A stretch of 64,000 nucleotides of DNA from S5-327 sp965200975 (GCA_965200975.1 OZ241740.1:1302001-1366000), one strand, 5' to 3'; counted from the first letter of the stretch, positions 33,689 through 42,520 are shown. A program made the numbers and translations. The notes: generated by a model from the sequence alone, not told the origin.

Positions 33689-34636
33689 ATGGGATACGCG
33701 GCGATTGCCGGACGCCTGGCCGCCGGGGAATGCGCGACGCTCGACGGCGCCGTCAGCACGGAGCTCCACCGCCGGGGCGCGAGCCTCGACGCCTGGGCGG
33801 CGCTCGCGACGGTCGAGCGTCCCGACCTCCTGGAGTCGGTGCACGCGGACTATCTCGCCGCCGGCGCCGACGTCATCAGCGCGAACACGTTCGGCTGCTC
33901 CGAACCCCGGCTGGATGCGTTCGGGCTGGCAGGAAGGATGGAGGAGCTGAACCGGAGCGCAGTCGCTCTCGCACGGGCGGCGCGCGAACGCTCCGGCGGT
34001 TCGGCGGTCGTGGCGGGATGCGTGACGACGGTCGGGCATCGCGGCCCGGACGGGACGCTGCAGGCCACGCCGGATGAGGAGTGGGCGCTTGCGCGGCAGG
34101 CGGAGATCCTCGCGGACGCAGGGGCGGAGCTGATCATCGTCGAGATGCTCTCGTCGGTTGCGCATGCGAACGTGCAGCTGGCCGCGGCGGCGAGGGCGGG
34201 GCTGCCTGTGTGGGCAGGGTTTTCGTGCGCTCCGCTCGGCGGCGGGGATTCGGGCGCTGTGCGTTTGTTGGGCGAGACGGATGAGCCGTTCGAGGAGTCG
34301 CTGCGGCGGATCGATCTCTCGGGAGCGGGCGCCGCGCTTGTAATGCATACGACGCCGGATATCGCGGCGCCTGCGCTGGCGGCGCTGCGGAGGGTGTGGA
34401 GCGGGCTGGTTGGGGCGTATCCTCACGGCGGACGCTGGCAGGGGCCTACCTGGGATTTCGACCCTGGGTTCACGCCGGAGGCGCTGGCGGCGAGAGCCGG
34501 GGAGTGGCTCGCGGCGGAGAGCGAGGTTGGCTGCCAGCTAGTCGGCGGCTGTTGCGGCACGACTCCGGAGCACATCAGGGCGCTCCGGCGCGTCGTCGAT
34601 GCGGCGAATGCGGCGGCCACGATGCAGGGCGCGTAG
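33689..34636 (+). CDS. Homocysteine S-methyltransferase family protein
   Basis: The 315-residue product has the (beta/alpha)8 homocysteine methyltransferase plan: LDGAVSTELHRRG, DVISANTFGCSEPRL, and the zinc motif VGGCCGTTPEH near the C terminus. The first zinc Cys, usually in G-x-N-C-T, is replaced: the aligned segment reads LVMHTTPD, with His in its place. The start at 33689 is preferred over 33635, which would begin inside the inverted repeat. No ribosome-binding site is visible before it, so the mRNA may be leaderless. Family members transfer a methyl group from S-methylmethionine, betaine or other donors. A link to SAM recycling for arsM next door is an inference. Confidence 0.8.
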   Translation: MGYAAIAGRLAAGECATLDGAVSTELHRRGASLDAWAALATVERPDLLESVHADYLAAGADVISANTFGCSEPRLDAFGLAGRMEELNRSAVALARAARERSGGSAVVAGCVTTVGHRGPDGTLQATPDEEWALARQAEILADAGAELIIVEMLSSVAHANVQLAAAARAGLPVWAGFSCAPLGGGDSGAVRLLGETDEPFEESLRRIDLSGAGAALVMHTTPDIAAPALAALRRVWSGLVGAYPHGGRWQGPTWDFDPGFTPEALAARAGEWLAAESEVGCQLVGGCCGTTPEHIRALRRVVDAANAAATMQGA

Positions 34637-34700
34637 ATACAGTAGGTCGGCGCATATACGATAGACGGACAGACCGGAAGGAAGCGGGAAGGAGGCTGGG

Positions 34701-35456
34701 ATGCGGTTGCAGGATAAGGCGATCATTGTTACCGGCGCGGCCGGCGGGCTCGGGCGGCAGTACGCCCTGCGCTTCGCGAAAGAGGGCGCGAGGCTGACGA
34801 TTGCGGACGTTCAGGACGTGAGCGCGACGGCGGAGCTCTGCCGCGCGGAAGGCGCCGACGTGCTGCCGCTTCGCGTCGATGTGTCGTCGGAAGAGGCGAT
34901 GAACGATATGGCCAAGCAGACGCACGACCGGTACGGCCGCATCGACGGCTTGCTGAACAACGCAGGCATGATGCGCGGCCTCGGCGTTAAATCGATCCTC
35001 GACGTCGATATGGAGACGTGGGACCGCGTGTTTGCGGTGAATGCGCGCGGAACATTCCTCGGCGTCCGCGCTGTCTACCCGTATATGCGGGAGCAGAAGT
35101 CAGGCACGATAGTCAACGTGAGCTCCGGCAGCACGCTGCGCATCGCGCGGGCGCCGGACGAGATGAACCCCCACTACGTAGCGTCGAAGTCGGCGATCAC
35201 CGGCATCACACGGGCAGTGGCCCGCGAACTGGGGCAGTACAACATCAACGTCGTTACCGTCGCGCCCGGGTCGACGACCTCCGACCGCGAAGATGCGCTC
35301 GACGCGGAAGAGGCGTACCCGGAGCCGGAGGCGTCCCTTGCCCGCCGCGGCGTGCCCGACGACCTGACGGGAGTGATGGTGTTCCTTTTCAGCGACGATG
35401 CGCGCTTCATCACCGGCCAGATGATCGTCGTCAACGGCGGACGCGAGGTGCACTAA
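34701..35456 (+). CDS. SDR family oxidoreductase
   Basis: The 251-residue classical SDR has TGAAGGLG (residues 11-18), ADVQDVS at the end of strand 2, LLNNAGMM, catalytic Ser in NVSSGS, and Tyr-x3-Lys in HYVASK. The C terminus ITGQMIVVNGGREVH is typical. GGAGG lies 5 nt before the ATG. It is followed 20 bp later by the Clp-N-domain gene on the same strand. NAD(H) preference is suggested by the Asp at the end of strand 2. The substrate is unknown. Confidence 0.88.
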   Translation: MRLQDKAIIVTGAAGGLGRQYALRFAKEGARLTIADVQDVSATAELCRAEGADVLPLRVDVSSEEAMNDMAKQTHDRYGRIDGLLNNAGMMRGLGVKSILDVDMETWDRVFAVNARGTFLGVRAVYPYMREQKSGTIVNVSSGSTLRIARAPDEMNPHYVASKSAITGITRAVARELGQYNINVVTVAPGSTTSDREDALDAEEAYPEPEASLARRGVPDDLTGVMVFLFSDDARFITGQMIVVNGGREVH

Positions 35457-35476
35457 ACGGCGCGCGAGGAGAGGCG

Positions 35477-35971
35477 ATGGCTGATCTGACATGGGAGCGT
35501 ATGGGCCGGTGCGCCCGGCTCGCGTGGGAGCACGGCGCCGAGTCGTTCGAGCAAGCGGCGCGCCGGCGTGATGCAGTCATGACAGGCCATCTGCTGCTGG
35601 GAGTCATACGTCAACCGGAGTGCGCGGGCGGGCTGATGCTGCGGCACCTGGGCGTCGATATGGCGCTTGCAGCGTCCATCACCGAGTTCGAACTGCTGCA
35701 CGGACGGCCCGTCCCCGGGCGCGAGGAGCGCGTCGTTGACCTGTGGGGCAAGCCGCACACGCCGGAGGCGCTCCAGGCGATGCAGCTATCGCTGGAAGAA
35801 GCGGAGAAGTTCCACTCCGCGTACCCCATCGGCACGGAGCACATCCTGCTGGGGATGCTGTCTATCCCAGAGGGGATGGGCAGCCGGACGCTCGCCTACT
35901 TTGGCGTCGACTACGCCAGCGCCCTCGCCGCCCGCGACGAGATCTGGGGCCTGCTCAAACTTACGGAGTGA
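35477..35971 (+). CDS. Stand-alone Clp N-terminal domain protein
   Basis: The 164-residue protein consists of the two Clp repeat motifs that normally form the N-domain of ClpA/ClpC chaperones: MTGHLLLGVIRQPECAGGLMLRHLGVD (first), and YPIGTEHILLGMLSIPEGMGSRTLAYFGVD (second, with the TEHILLG signature). There is no AAA+ module after it; the gene ends with a stop at 35971. Such single-domain proteins may act as adaptors or decoys for a Clp protease, or as binding proteins near unrelated enzymes. The ATG at 35477 has AGGAG upstream. It follows the SDR gene by 20 bp, so the pair is likely one transcript. Confidence 0.82.
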   Translation: MADLTWERMGRCARLAWEHGAESFEQAARRRDAVMTGHLLLGVIRQPECAGGLMLRHLGVDMALAASITEFELLHGRPVPGREERVVDLWGKPHTPEALQAMQLSLEEAEKFHSAYPIGTEHILLGMLSIPEGMGSRTLAYFGVDYASALAARDEIWGLLKLTE

Positions 35972-35987
35972 AGGGAGAGAGTTCGAG

Positions 35988-36092
35988 ATGAGCGGACGCC
36001 AACCAGCGCGCTCTGAGCGGCTCCAGCGACTGCTCAGAGCTCAACTCTACAGCGCGGACGGCGAAGCTCATACGGGCGGCGAGCGCCTGTAG
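35988..36092 (+). CDS. Possible 34-residue basic peptide
   Basis: The ATG at 35988 follows gggagaga by about 8 nt, and lies 16 nt after the Clp-N gene. The product (MSGRQPARSERLQRLLRAQL and 14 more residues) is basic and helical. It could be an expressed small protein or chance. Nothing else supports it. Confidence 0.25.
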   Translation: MSGRQPARSERLQRLLRAQLYSADGEAHTGGERL

Positions 36093-36099
36093 CTTCCCC

Positions 36100-36519
36100 C
36101 TACGCTGGGCGGAAGACGGGGAGGGTGATCTCCTCGGTCAGGTCTTCGTAATCAACCTGGACGGCCATGCCTACGCGGATGTTGGCCGGGTCGGGCTCGA
36201 CGCCGACGAGGTTCGTGGCCATGCGCGGCCCTTCCTCCAGATCGACCATCGCGACGATGTACGGCGTCTTGTCGCGGAAAGCAGGGAGGGGAGGCCGGTG
36301 GACGATCGCGAACGTGTGCAGCGTTCCCCTGCCGCTTGCCTGTGTCCATTCGACGTTGCGTCCGCCGCAGCCGGGACAAAAGTCGCGCGGATAGAAGTAC
36401 GCGCGGGCGCAGCCGATGCAGCGCCGCAGCCAGAGCTCGCGGGCTTTGGCGCGCTCCCAGTAGAAGTCCGACTCCGGCTGCTTGACGGGCAGAGGGCCCG
36501 TATAGGCGTTGGTGGTCAT
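36100..36519 (-). CDS. DUF35/OB-fold zinc-ribbon protein, partner of the thiolase-like protein
   Basis: The 139-residue product has the DUF35 layout: N-terminal helix (ESDFYWERAKARELWLRRC), a rubredoxin-like zinc ribbon with C-x2-C (CIGC) and C-x2-C (CPGC), and an OB-fold (GRGTLHTFAIVHRPP ... YIVAMVDLEEGPRMATNLVG). These proteins bind acyl-CoA and pair with SCP2-type thiolases or retro-aldolases, as in steroid side-chain degradation (Ltp2/ChsH2). The matching thiolase-like gene is upstream on the same strand, with only a 31-codon gene between. ATG at 36519 has GGAG 9 nt upstream. Confidence 0.88.
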   Translation of the reverse strand: MTTNAYTGPLPVKQPESDFYWERAKARELWLRRCIGCARAYFYPRDFCPGCGGRNVEWTQASGRGTLHTFAIVHRPPLPAFRDKTPYIVAMVDLEEGPRMATNLVGVEPDPANIRVGMAVQVDYEDLTEEITLPVFRPA

Positions 36520-36540
36520 AGGAGTCAGCTCCGTGTGGCG

Positions 36541-36636
36541 CTAGGAGTCCGCGTCGAGCACAGCAATCTTGTACAGAATGCCGACGCCCACGACGAGGCC
36601 AAGCATAAAAATGCCCAATACCGCGATCTTGTACAT
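36541..36636 (-). CDS. 31-residue single-pass membrane microprotein
   Basis: The product is 31 residues: MYKIAVLGIFMLGLVVGVGI followed by LYKIAVLDADS. One hydrophobic helix spans residues 4-27, and the hexapeptide YKIAVL occurs at both ends (residues 2-7 and 22-27) with different codons. GGAG sits 8 nt before the ATG, which lies 5 nt past the thiolase-like stop, and the DUF35 start is 21 nt downstream. All three are on the same strand and very likely co-transcribed. The sequence is a clean reading frame with a well-spaced ribosome-binding site, so I consider it real. The function is unknown; tethering the DUF35/thiolase complex to the membrane is a guess. Confidence 0.65.
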   Translation of the reverse strand: MYKIAVLGIFMLGLVVGVGILYKIAVLDADS

Positions 36637-36641
36637 CGCTT

Positions 36642-37784
36642 TTACTCCACTCCGAGAATGATTGTTCCTGTCGCGGACAGAGCGCCGCCGGTTCCGTTTA
36701 CGAGGCTAAGGCTCAGGCCGGGGACTTGGCGCTCGCCGCATTCGCCGCGCAGCTGCCGCACGGCTTCGACAATGAGGAAGATGCCGTACATGCCGGGGTG
36801 CGTGTAGGAGAGCCCGCCCCCGCTCGTGTTCATCGGGAAGTCGCCGCCCGGCGCGGCGCGCTGGCCCGCCACGAAGTCCGGCCCTTCGCCGGGGCCGCAG
36901 AAGCCGAGCGACTCAAGCGTCGCGAGCACCGTGTAGGTGAAGGAGTCGTAGATCATCGCGAGGTCGATGTCATCGTGGGTCACGCCCGCCATGGCGAGCG
37001 CTGCGGGGCCGGTCGTCCGCGCCGGCGTCACCGTGAGGTCGGGCATCATCGAGATGCCGGCGTGGTCGTGATGCTCCGCGTAGCCGAGGACGGGGACGGG
37101 CCGCTTGGGGAGGGAGCGGGCGCGCTCCGCCGACGTCATAACGACCGCGGCGCCGGCGTCTGTCACGAGGCAGCAGTCGAGTATGTGGAACGGCCACGAG
37201 ATCCAGCGCGAGTTGTGGTAGTCGTCGAACGTCATCGGGTCTCGCATAGAGGCTTTGGGGTTGAGCTGCGCCCACTTGCGAGTGGAGACTGCGATCTCGG
37301 CCATAGCCTGCCGCGCGCGGTCTTCTCCGTAGACGTGCATATAGCGGGCGGCGGCCATCGAGTAGTTGATGGGCATGCCAATCATGCCGTAGGGCATCTC
37401 ATACGCCGCGACCGGCAGGTTCGGGTCGCGCGGGACGGGGGCGCGCGATGAGCGCCCTGCCTGCCCGTGCGTTATGAGCGCCACCTCGCAGAGCCCGTTC
37501 GCGATGGCGTTGGCCGCATGCCCGACGTGCACGACGAACGATGCGCCGCCCACCGTTGTAGTGTCGGTGTAGCGCGGAGCGACGCCGAGATAGTCGGCAA
37601 GGTCGTAGTTGGCGTAGCCGGCGGTGAGCAGCCCGTCAACGTCGCGGAGCGTGAGTCCTGCGTCGGCGAGGGCGTTGATCGCCGCTTCGGCGTGGTGCGC
37701 GAGCGCCGACTTGTGCGGGACGAGGCCGATCTCGTCGGATTCAGCGACCCCGACGATGACCGGGGGCTTGGCGGGGTTGACCAT
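36642..37784 (-). CDS. Thiolase-like protein (SCP2/Ltp2 type), no nucleophilic Cys
   Basis: The 380-residue protein has the double thiolase fold in which the two halves repeat. The nucleophile position normally occupied by Cys (C-x-S-G region) reads TTVGGASF, and the C-terminal C-x-G motif reads NGTGG, so both catalytic Cys are missing. The GHP-like His is retained (SYTHPGMYG). This matches Ltp2-type enzymes, which cleave C-C bonds by retro-aldol chemistry and need a DUF35 partner; one is encoded downstream. Condensing thiolase activity is unlikely. ATG 37784 has GAGG 4 nt upstream, close but usable. Confidence 0.84.
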   Translation of the reverse strand: MVNPAKPPVIVGVAESDEIGLVPHKSALAHHAEAAINALADAGLTLRDVDGLLTAGYANYDLADYLGVAPRYTDTTTVGGASFVVHVGHAANAIANGLCEVALITHGQAGRSSRAPVPRDPNLPVAAYEMPYGMIGMPINYSMAAARYMHVYGEDRARQAMAEIAVSTRKWAQLNPKASMRDPMTFDDYHNSRWISWPFHILDCCLVTDAGAAVVMTSAERARSLPKRPVPVLGYAEHHDHAGISMMPDLTVTPARTTGPAALAMAGVTHDDIDLAMIYDSFTYTVLATLESLGFCGPGEGPDFVAGQRAAPGGDFPMNTSGGGLSYTHPGMYGIFLIVEAVRQLRGECGERQVPGLSLSLVNGTGGALSATGTIILGVE

Positions 37785-37972
37785 GGAGCCTCACGAGGAC
37801 GTGGTGGAGTCCGGCCGCTAGTGTGCCGGGGAGAGTATAGCGGTTGTGTCCGGCGCGCGCCGAGGATGAGCAGGGGATAAAGGGAAACCCGGAAGAGCGT
37901 TCGTCCTTCACCCAGGCCTCCGTGCGACAGCGGCGGGCGGCGCGCTTTCCGGGGCTCTGGGCCGGCCTGGTG

Positions 37973-38001
37973 TTGCCACAGGCGCTCAAAGCCGTGATAC
38001 T
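37973..38001 (+). promoter_or_regulatory. Sigma70-type promoter for amidohydrolase copy 2
   Basis: TTGCCA (37973-37978), a 17-bp spacer and GATACT (37996-38001) lie 45 bp before the ATG at 38047. The -10 GATACT also appears upstream of the malic enzyme gene (54765-54770). Confidence 0.4.
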
Positions 38002-38046
38002 TTGGCCTATGCAACTGTTCCAGAGCCTTCCCGAGGAGGACGCGAG

Positions 38047-39141
38047 ATGACGACGACGGTGAAGCTGAAGGCAATCGACGCAGACGCGCACGTCGTGGAG
38101 AGCGAGCGCACGTGGGACTACCTTGACCCGGAGGACGAGAAGTTTCGCCCGCAGCTCTTCTCCTCGCCCGACAACGAGAAGAGCCGGTACTGGGTGATCG
38201 ACGGGAAGATCGCCGGGTTACGGCTGCCGACGCCGTCGGAGCGCGAGCTGCATGCGATGTCGGAGCGCGCCGGGCGCGACCTAGTCACCGCCGCGGACGC
38301 TCGCCATCTCGACGACATCGAACTGCGGCTGCGGCACATGGACGAGCTTGGAGTGGACGTCCAAATCCTGCACAACACGCTCTGGATCCGCGATGTTACG
38401 CGCAGGCCGGAGGTCGACCGCGCCCTCTGCAGGGCGTGGAATCGCTGGATGGCGGAGGCGTGGAAGCAGGCCGGCGGGCGTCTGCGCTGGTCTGCCGTGC
38501 TGCCGCTCACCGACCTCGACGAGGCGATCGCGATGATGCCGTGGGCCAAGGAGAACGGCGCCGTCGGCGTGGTGATGAAGCCGTTCGAGGGCGACCGCTT
38601 TATGCTCGACCCGTACTTCTTCCCCTATCTCGAGGCGGCGCAAGAGCACGACCTTACGATAACGATACATATCGCCAACGCCAGCCAGGCCTACGTCGAG
38701 TCGATGAGCTCCCCCTACGACCCTAGCGGCGGGCTGCCGACGTTCCGTATGCCGACGGTGCACGCCTGCAACGGGCTGATCCTCAGCGACCTGCCGAAGC
38801 GCTTCCCCGAGCTGCGGTGGGGGTTCATCGAGTCGTCGTCGCAGTGGGTGCCGTGGGTGATGCACGAAACGTCGCGCCGTGCGAAGCAGTCGGGCTGGCC
38901 GCTTCCGGACAACCCGTTCGAGGAGTACAACATCTACGTGTCGGCCCAGACCGACGACGATTTCGAGTACGTGTTCAGCTACATCGGCGACGGGAACGTC
39001 GTCATCGGCACCGACTACGGCCATACGGACACATCGAGCGAGGTGGACGCGATCGAGACGTTCCGGGCGCTCACGACAGTGAACGAGGCGTCGAAGCAGA
39101 AGGTGCTGGTGGACAACGCTCTCGCGCTCTACCACCTGTAA
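38047..39141 (+). CDS. Amidohydrolase family protein (ACMSD-like), copy 2
   Basis: The 364-residue product begins with AIDADAHVVESE, with the strand 1 metal motif (D-A-H). Other conserved parts are TITIHIANAS (His), GFIESSSQWVPW and GTDYGHTD near the C terminus (Asp). It differs from the copy at 29995 along its length, so the two are not recent duplicates. The ATG at 38047 is supported by GAGGAGG; the in-frame ATG at 38002 is next to the promoter and lacks a ribosome-binding site. Family relatives decarboxylate or hydrolyse aromatic-ring-derived acids. The gene is alone on its strand between the thiolase operon and the lipoprotein peptidase. Confidence 0.86.
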   Translation: MTTTVKLKAIDADAHVVESERTWDYLDPEDEKFRPQLFSSPDNEKSRYWVIDGKIAGLRLPTPSERELHAMSERAGRDLVTAADARHLDDIELRLRHMDELGVDVQILHNTLWIRDVTRRPEVDRALCRAWNRWMAEAWKQAGGRLRWSAVLPLTDLDEAIAMMPWAKENGAVGVVMKPFEGDRFMLDPYFFPYLEAAQEHDLTITIHIANASQAYVESMSSPYDPSGGLPTFRMPTVHACNGLILSDLPKRFPELRWGFIESSSQWVPWVMHETSRRAKQSGWPLPDNPFEEYNIYVSAQTDDDFEYVFSYIGDGNVVIGTDYGHTDTSSEVDAIETFRALTTVNEASKQKVLVDNALALYHL

Positions 39142-39179
39142 GGGCGGCTGCCCTGCGCTCCGGCAGGAGCCGTCCTGAC

Positions 39180-41826
39180 TTGCCGCGCGTTTGGGCGGCG
39201 CATGAGCCGCGCGCGACGCGGGGGCTGGGCCTGCCGCGGCTGTGGTTTGCGCTGCCGGCGGTAGCGCTGACGGTTGGCCTCGCGCTCGGGTGCGACAGCG
39301 CGCCGACTGCGACGGCGCCGATCCCGACAGCGACGCCAACGCCGATACCGACGGCTACGCCGACCCCGTCCCCGACGGCGACTCCTGCCCCAACACCGAC
39401 TGCTACGCCGGTCCCTACGGCTACGCCGACGCCATTGCCGGAGCCGACACCCACGGCCACGCCAACCCCTTTGCCGACGGCTACCCCAACGCCGCGGGCC
39501 ACGGCCACGCCGCGTCCGACTCCTACACCGTCTCCAACGCCTACGGTGCGGCAGATGGCCATCGCTCAGGCGTCGTGGGCGGATCCTTGGCAGGCCCGGC
39601 TCTTGCAAGAGCTTGCGCAGAAGACGCCTAAGGCCTTCGACGCCTTCATGCTATGGATTGGAGATGGCGAAGAGCGCGGCAGGAACGCCGAGTATGTCTT
39701 AAACGGCGGCTATACGATGATCGCGCGCGTTGACGAAGAGCAGGCTATTAACCTTCTCGCGATGCCATTTCTGAATGAGGTCGATTCCAATGAAACGCTG
39801 GTGACGAGCCTCCTGGGCGGCCTCGCGCAGTGGAACAAGGATGAGCTCGATTGGATTCTTGCGCATCCCTCCCTGAGAGGCGGCGTCACGGACGCCCACG
39901 CTGCGCAAGTCTTCCTGCTTCGCCTCGAACTGAGAGACCCTGCCGCAGCGAGCGCGATACGGCGACTATCCTGGGTGCAGGACGGCATAACACGCGAGAT
40001 CAGGAGGGAAGATAGCGTTGTCATTGATCTTGTCGAAATCGCCATTAGCCTTCCTCAAACATTCGACATGCTGCTAGAGCGTTCGTGGGTACAGAGCAGG
40101 GACAACCTCGTGAGCGATCATATTTTAACGCGTCCTTTCTCTGCTGCCGCTAGACAATGACGACGAGGTAGCGCTTCTGATACCAATGCCGTTCCTGGAC
40201 TCAGTTGACAGCACCGACCGGAGACTATTTGAAAAAATCATTGGGCCGCTGCATCAGCAGAAATACTTCATTATAGACACAATTTCTCACCCGGAACTGA
40301 ACGGAGTAATCACAGATAGCGATAGGGCGATGGTCGCGTTGCTGGTGCTCGAATTGTATAGCCAGAATGGTGCTGCCAGGATGCGTAGCCTGCGATGGGT
40401 CGAAGACGGGATCCAGCCCCAGGAAGATTCTGTGTTTTGGGCTCTTTGGCAAGATGCGAAACGAACAGGGAGCGGCGGGATCTTCAATGCTCTGATAACC
40501 AAGCCCTGGGTGCGCGACAGCATAACGGCATCCGAAACGAACGCGGTCGCGGAATTGATGCGGCTCTATTTCATGGATAACGACACTCGCCCCGTTCTCA
40601 GTATGCCATTTCTCCATAGCATCGAAAGCACGGATATCGCTATCCTCCAGTCATTGACGGAGATGCAAACCAGAGATCGACGAGCGCTCCTTGCACGCTT
40701 GGCGCAAGGAGGAATAACGGACGACCATACCCCCGGAGAGCTCGCTCTGCTGGTTCTCGAGTCGAAAGACCCGGATCTGGTCGCTGGAATTCGCGCCTTC
40801 TCATGGGTGCAAGACGGAGTAGACCGCTATGAAGGAGAATCACTGATAGCGCTTTCGCAGACTGCTCCGGAAATTCCCATGCTTCTGGAGATGCCGTTCC
40901 TGCAAGAATGGGATTCATTGGATCTTGCGACATTGCAGACATTGAGCGCGCTGCCGCAGAATTACCTCGAGCAAATCGTGTCGCATCCGCTGCTAATTGG
41001 AGGCATCACCGACGAATGGACGAACGTCGTGGGATCGATTGGGATGATTGGCTCGCGTCCTGACTTCATTGAGGTTTTGCTGGACCCGGAGCGCACATAC
41101 ATCGAGGAGCGCGTCATTACCTTCCCGAATACGGGCGAGGTGCGGTTGTCCGTTATCTGGCCTGGAAAGGCGGCGTCGGAGGTTTCGGGCGCAATAACTA
41201 TGGAGCTGCTCGAGCAGGCGGTGCGCTCGCAAGAAGAGTTCATGGGAGTGGCGTTTCCGCTCGACCACGCCATTATCGTCGACGTGGATGCGGAGCGGTT
41301 TCGCCATGCAGCCCACATTGCCGGAATCATCGCCACCCCCTGGGTTGAGGTTCGCGGCCTCATCGCGCATGAGATGGCGCATACTTACTGGCGCGACGAG
41401 ACGGCCTGGCTGAACGAGGGAGGCGCAAGCTGGCTGGACGTGGTCTCGCACAGGGACTACGACGGCACGCCGCTCCCTACGTCGGAGCTGCCATGCACGC
41501 TATTCGACAACCTGTACGACCTGGAGCATTCAGGCTTGGGGTCCGCTGCGATCTTCGGGTCAGGCTGTCCGTACTTCCTCGGGCGCGGGCTATTCCGTGA
41601 GCTGTACGAGAGTCTGGGGGACGGGCCTGCGCGGCGGGGGTACGGGAATCTGTACCTGGCGCTGCGCGACGATTCGTACGACGACGTTTGCAGCGGGGAC
41701 GACCGGAGCGCGTGCTATGTGCGGGAGGCGTTCCGCGAGGGCGCGACAGCCGAGCAGGAGGCGCTCGTGGAAGAGATTCTTGCGCGGCTGTACTACGGCC
41801 CTAACCGGACGCCGGCTCCTCGATGA
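39180..41826 (+). pseudogene. Lipoprotein gluzincin-type metallopeptidase with Leu-rich helical repeats, frameshifted
   Basis: A TTG start at 39180 with AGGAG 10 nt upstream gives a signal sequence ending LALGCDS (lipobox-like, Cys) and a Thr-Pro linker (about 39297-39550). A series of degenerate repeats follows, each containing MPFL.S.DS.D, ILAHPSLRGG.TD and RLSWVQDGI. Near 40129-40150 the frame moves by one base (after SDHILTR, the new frame reads VLSLLPLDNDDEVALLIPMPFL). The rest, to 41826, holds three more repeat-like blocks and a peptidase with LIAHEMAHTYW (HExxH) and WLNEGGASW supplying the third ligand Glu. The intact product would be about 880 residues. Callers will report 40186-41826 as a separate gene. 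It overlaps the PCD-VOC gene by 26 nt at the 3' end. Confidence 0.72.
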
Positions 41827-42520
41827 CGCCGAAGAGATTCCCCTGCGGATCTTCGCAGTAGGCGTGCGTGCCGACGTAGGGGATTTCGTTGGGGCCGAAC
41901 ACGAGCTTGCCGCCATTGGCGGCGATGGCCTCGAGCGCGGCGTCGAGGGAGTCGACGAGGGCGGTGTTGATGACCCCCTGCGGAAAATGGCGCTCCATAA
42001 TGGCGCCGTCGATGCCGACTCCCTTGTCGGGACGCGTTCCGGCGAGCCAGTACGTCTGTGGCCCGCCCCACGTGTAGACGCTCCAACCGAGGCTCTTCGC
42101 GTAGAAGTCGGCGAGCGCTGCGGGATCGTCCGCGAGAATCTCGAAGTGAACGACGCGCGCCACAGGCCCGGCGGCCGCCTGCCGGGCGGCGATTGCGTCG
42201 GCGCGGGCGGCCATAATGAAGTCGTTCCGGTGCACGCCTCTGAGGAAGTGCGTCCACCATGCGACGGTTGTCCGTCCCCACTCGGTGACGAGCTGTGGGT
42301 GGTGTCCCTGGTCTTCAGCGTCCGCGGCGACTTCGTTGGCGAACGCCCACGCCTGCGCGAACGTCTCGAACGTGAACGCGCACTCCAGACGGTCGGGGCC
42401 GTCTCCGGCGACGAGCCGCCAGTTGGGCAGCTGCGCCAGGAGCGCGGCGGTCTCGTCGGAGGATGGCAGGAATGACGAGGAGCTGAGGGTTTCGCATCGT
42501 TCGCTGGCGAGTCCGGACAT
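41801..42520 (-). CDS. Fusion of pterin-4a-carbinolamine dehydratase and VOC glyoxalase-like domain
   Basis: The 239-residue protein starts at ATG 42520 with AAGGAG upstream; the longer reading upstream runs through the repeat array and is rejected. Residues about 20-105 match pterin-4a-carbinolamine dehydratase (LPNWRLVAGDGPDRLEC, and the active-site DQGHHPQLVTEW with paired His). Residues about 115-239 are a VOC module (VVHFEILADDPAALADFYAKSLGW, then NEIPYVGTHAYCEDPQGNLFGVIEE). The dehydratase recycles the tetrahydrobiopterin cofactor of aromatic amino acid hydroxylases, but no such hydroxylase is in the window. A joined VOC domain is unusual and points to another role. Confidence 0.85.
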   Translation of the reverse strand: MSGLASERCETLSSSSFLPSSDETAALLAQLPNWRLVAGDGPDRLECAFTFETFAQAWAFANEVAADAEDQGHHPQLVTEWGRTTVAWWTHFLRGVHRNDFIMAARADAIAARQAAAGPVARVVHFEILADDPAALADFYAKSLGWSVYTWGGPQTYWLAGTRPDKGVGIDGAIMERHFPQGVINTALVDSLDAALEAIAANGGKLVFGPNEIPYVGTHAYCEDPQGNLFGVIEEPASG

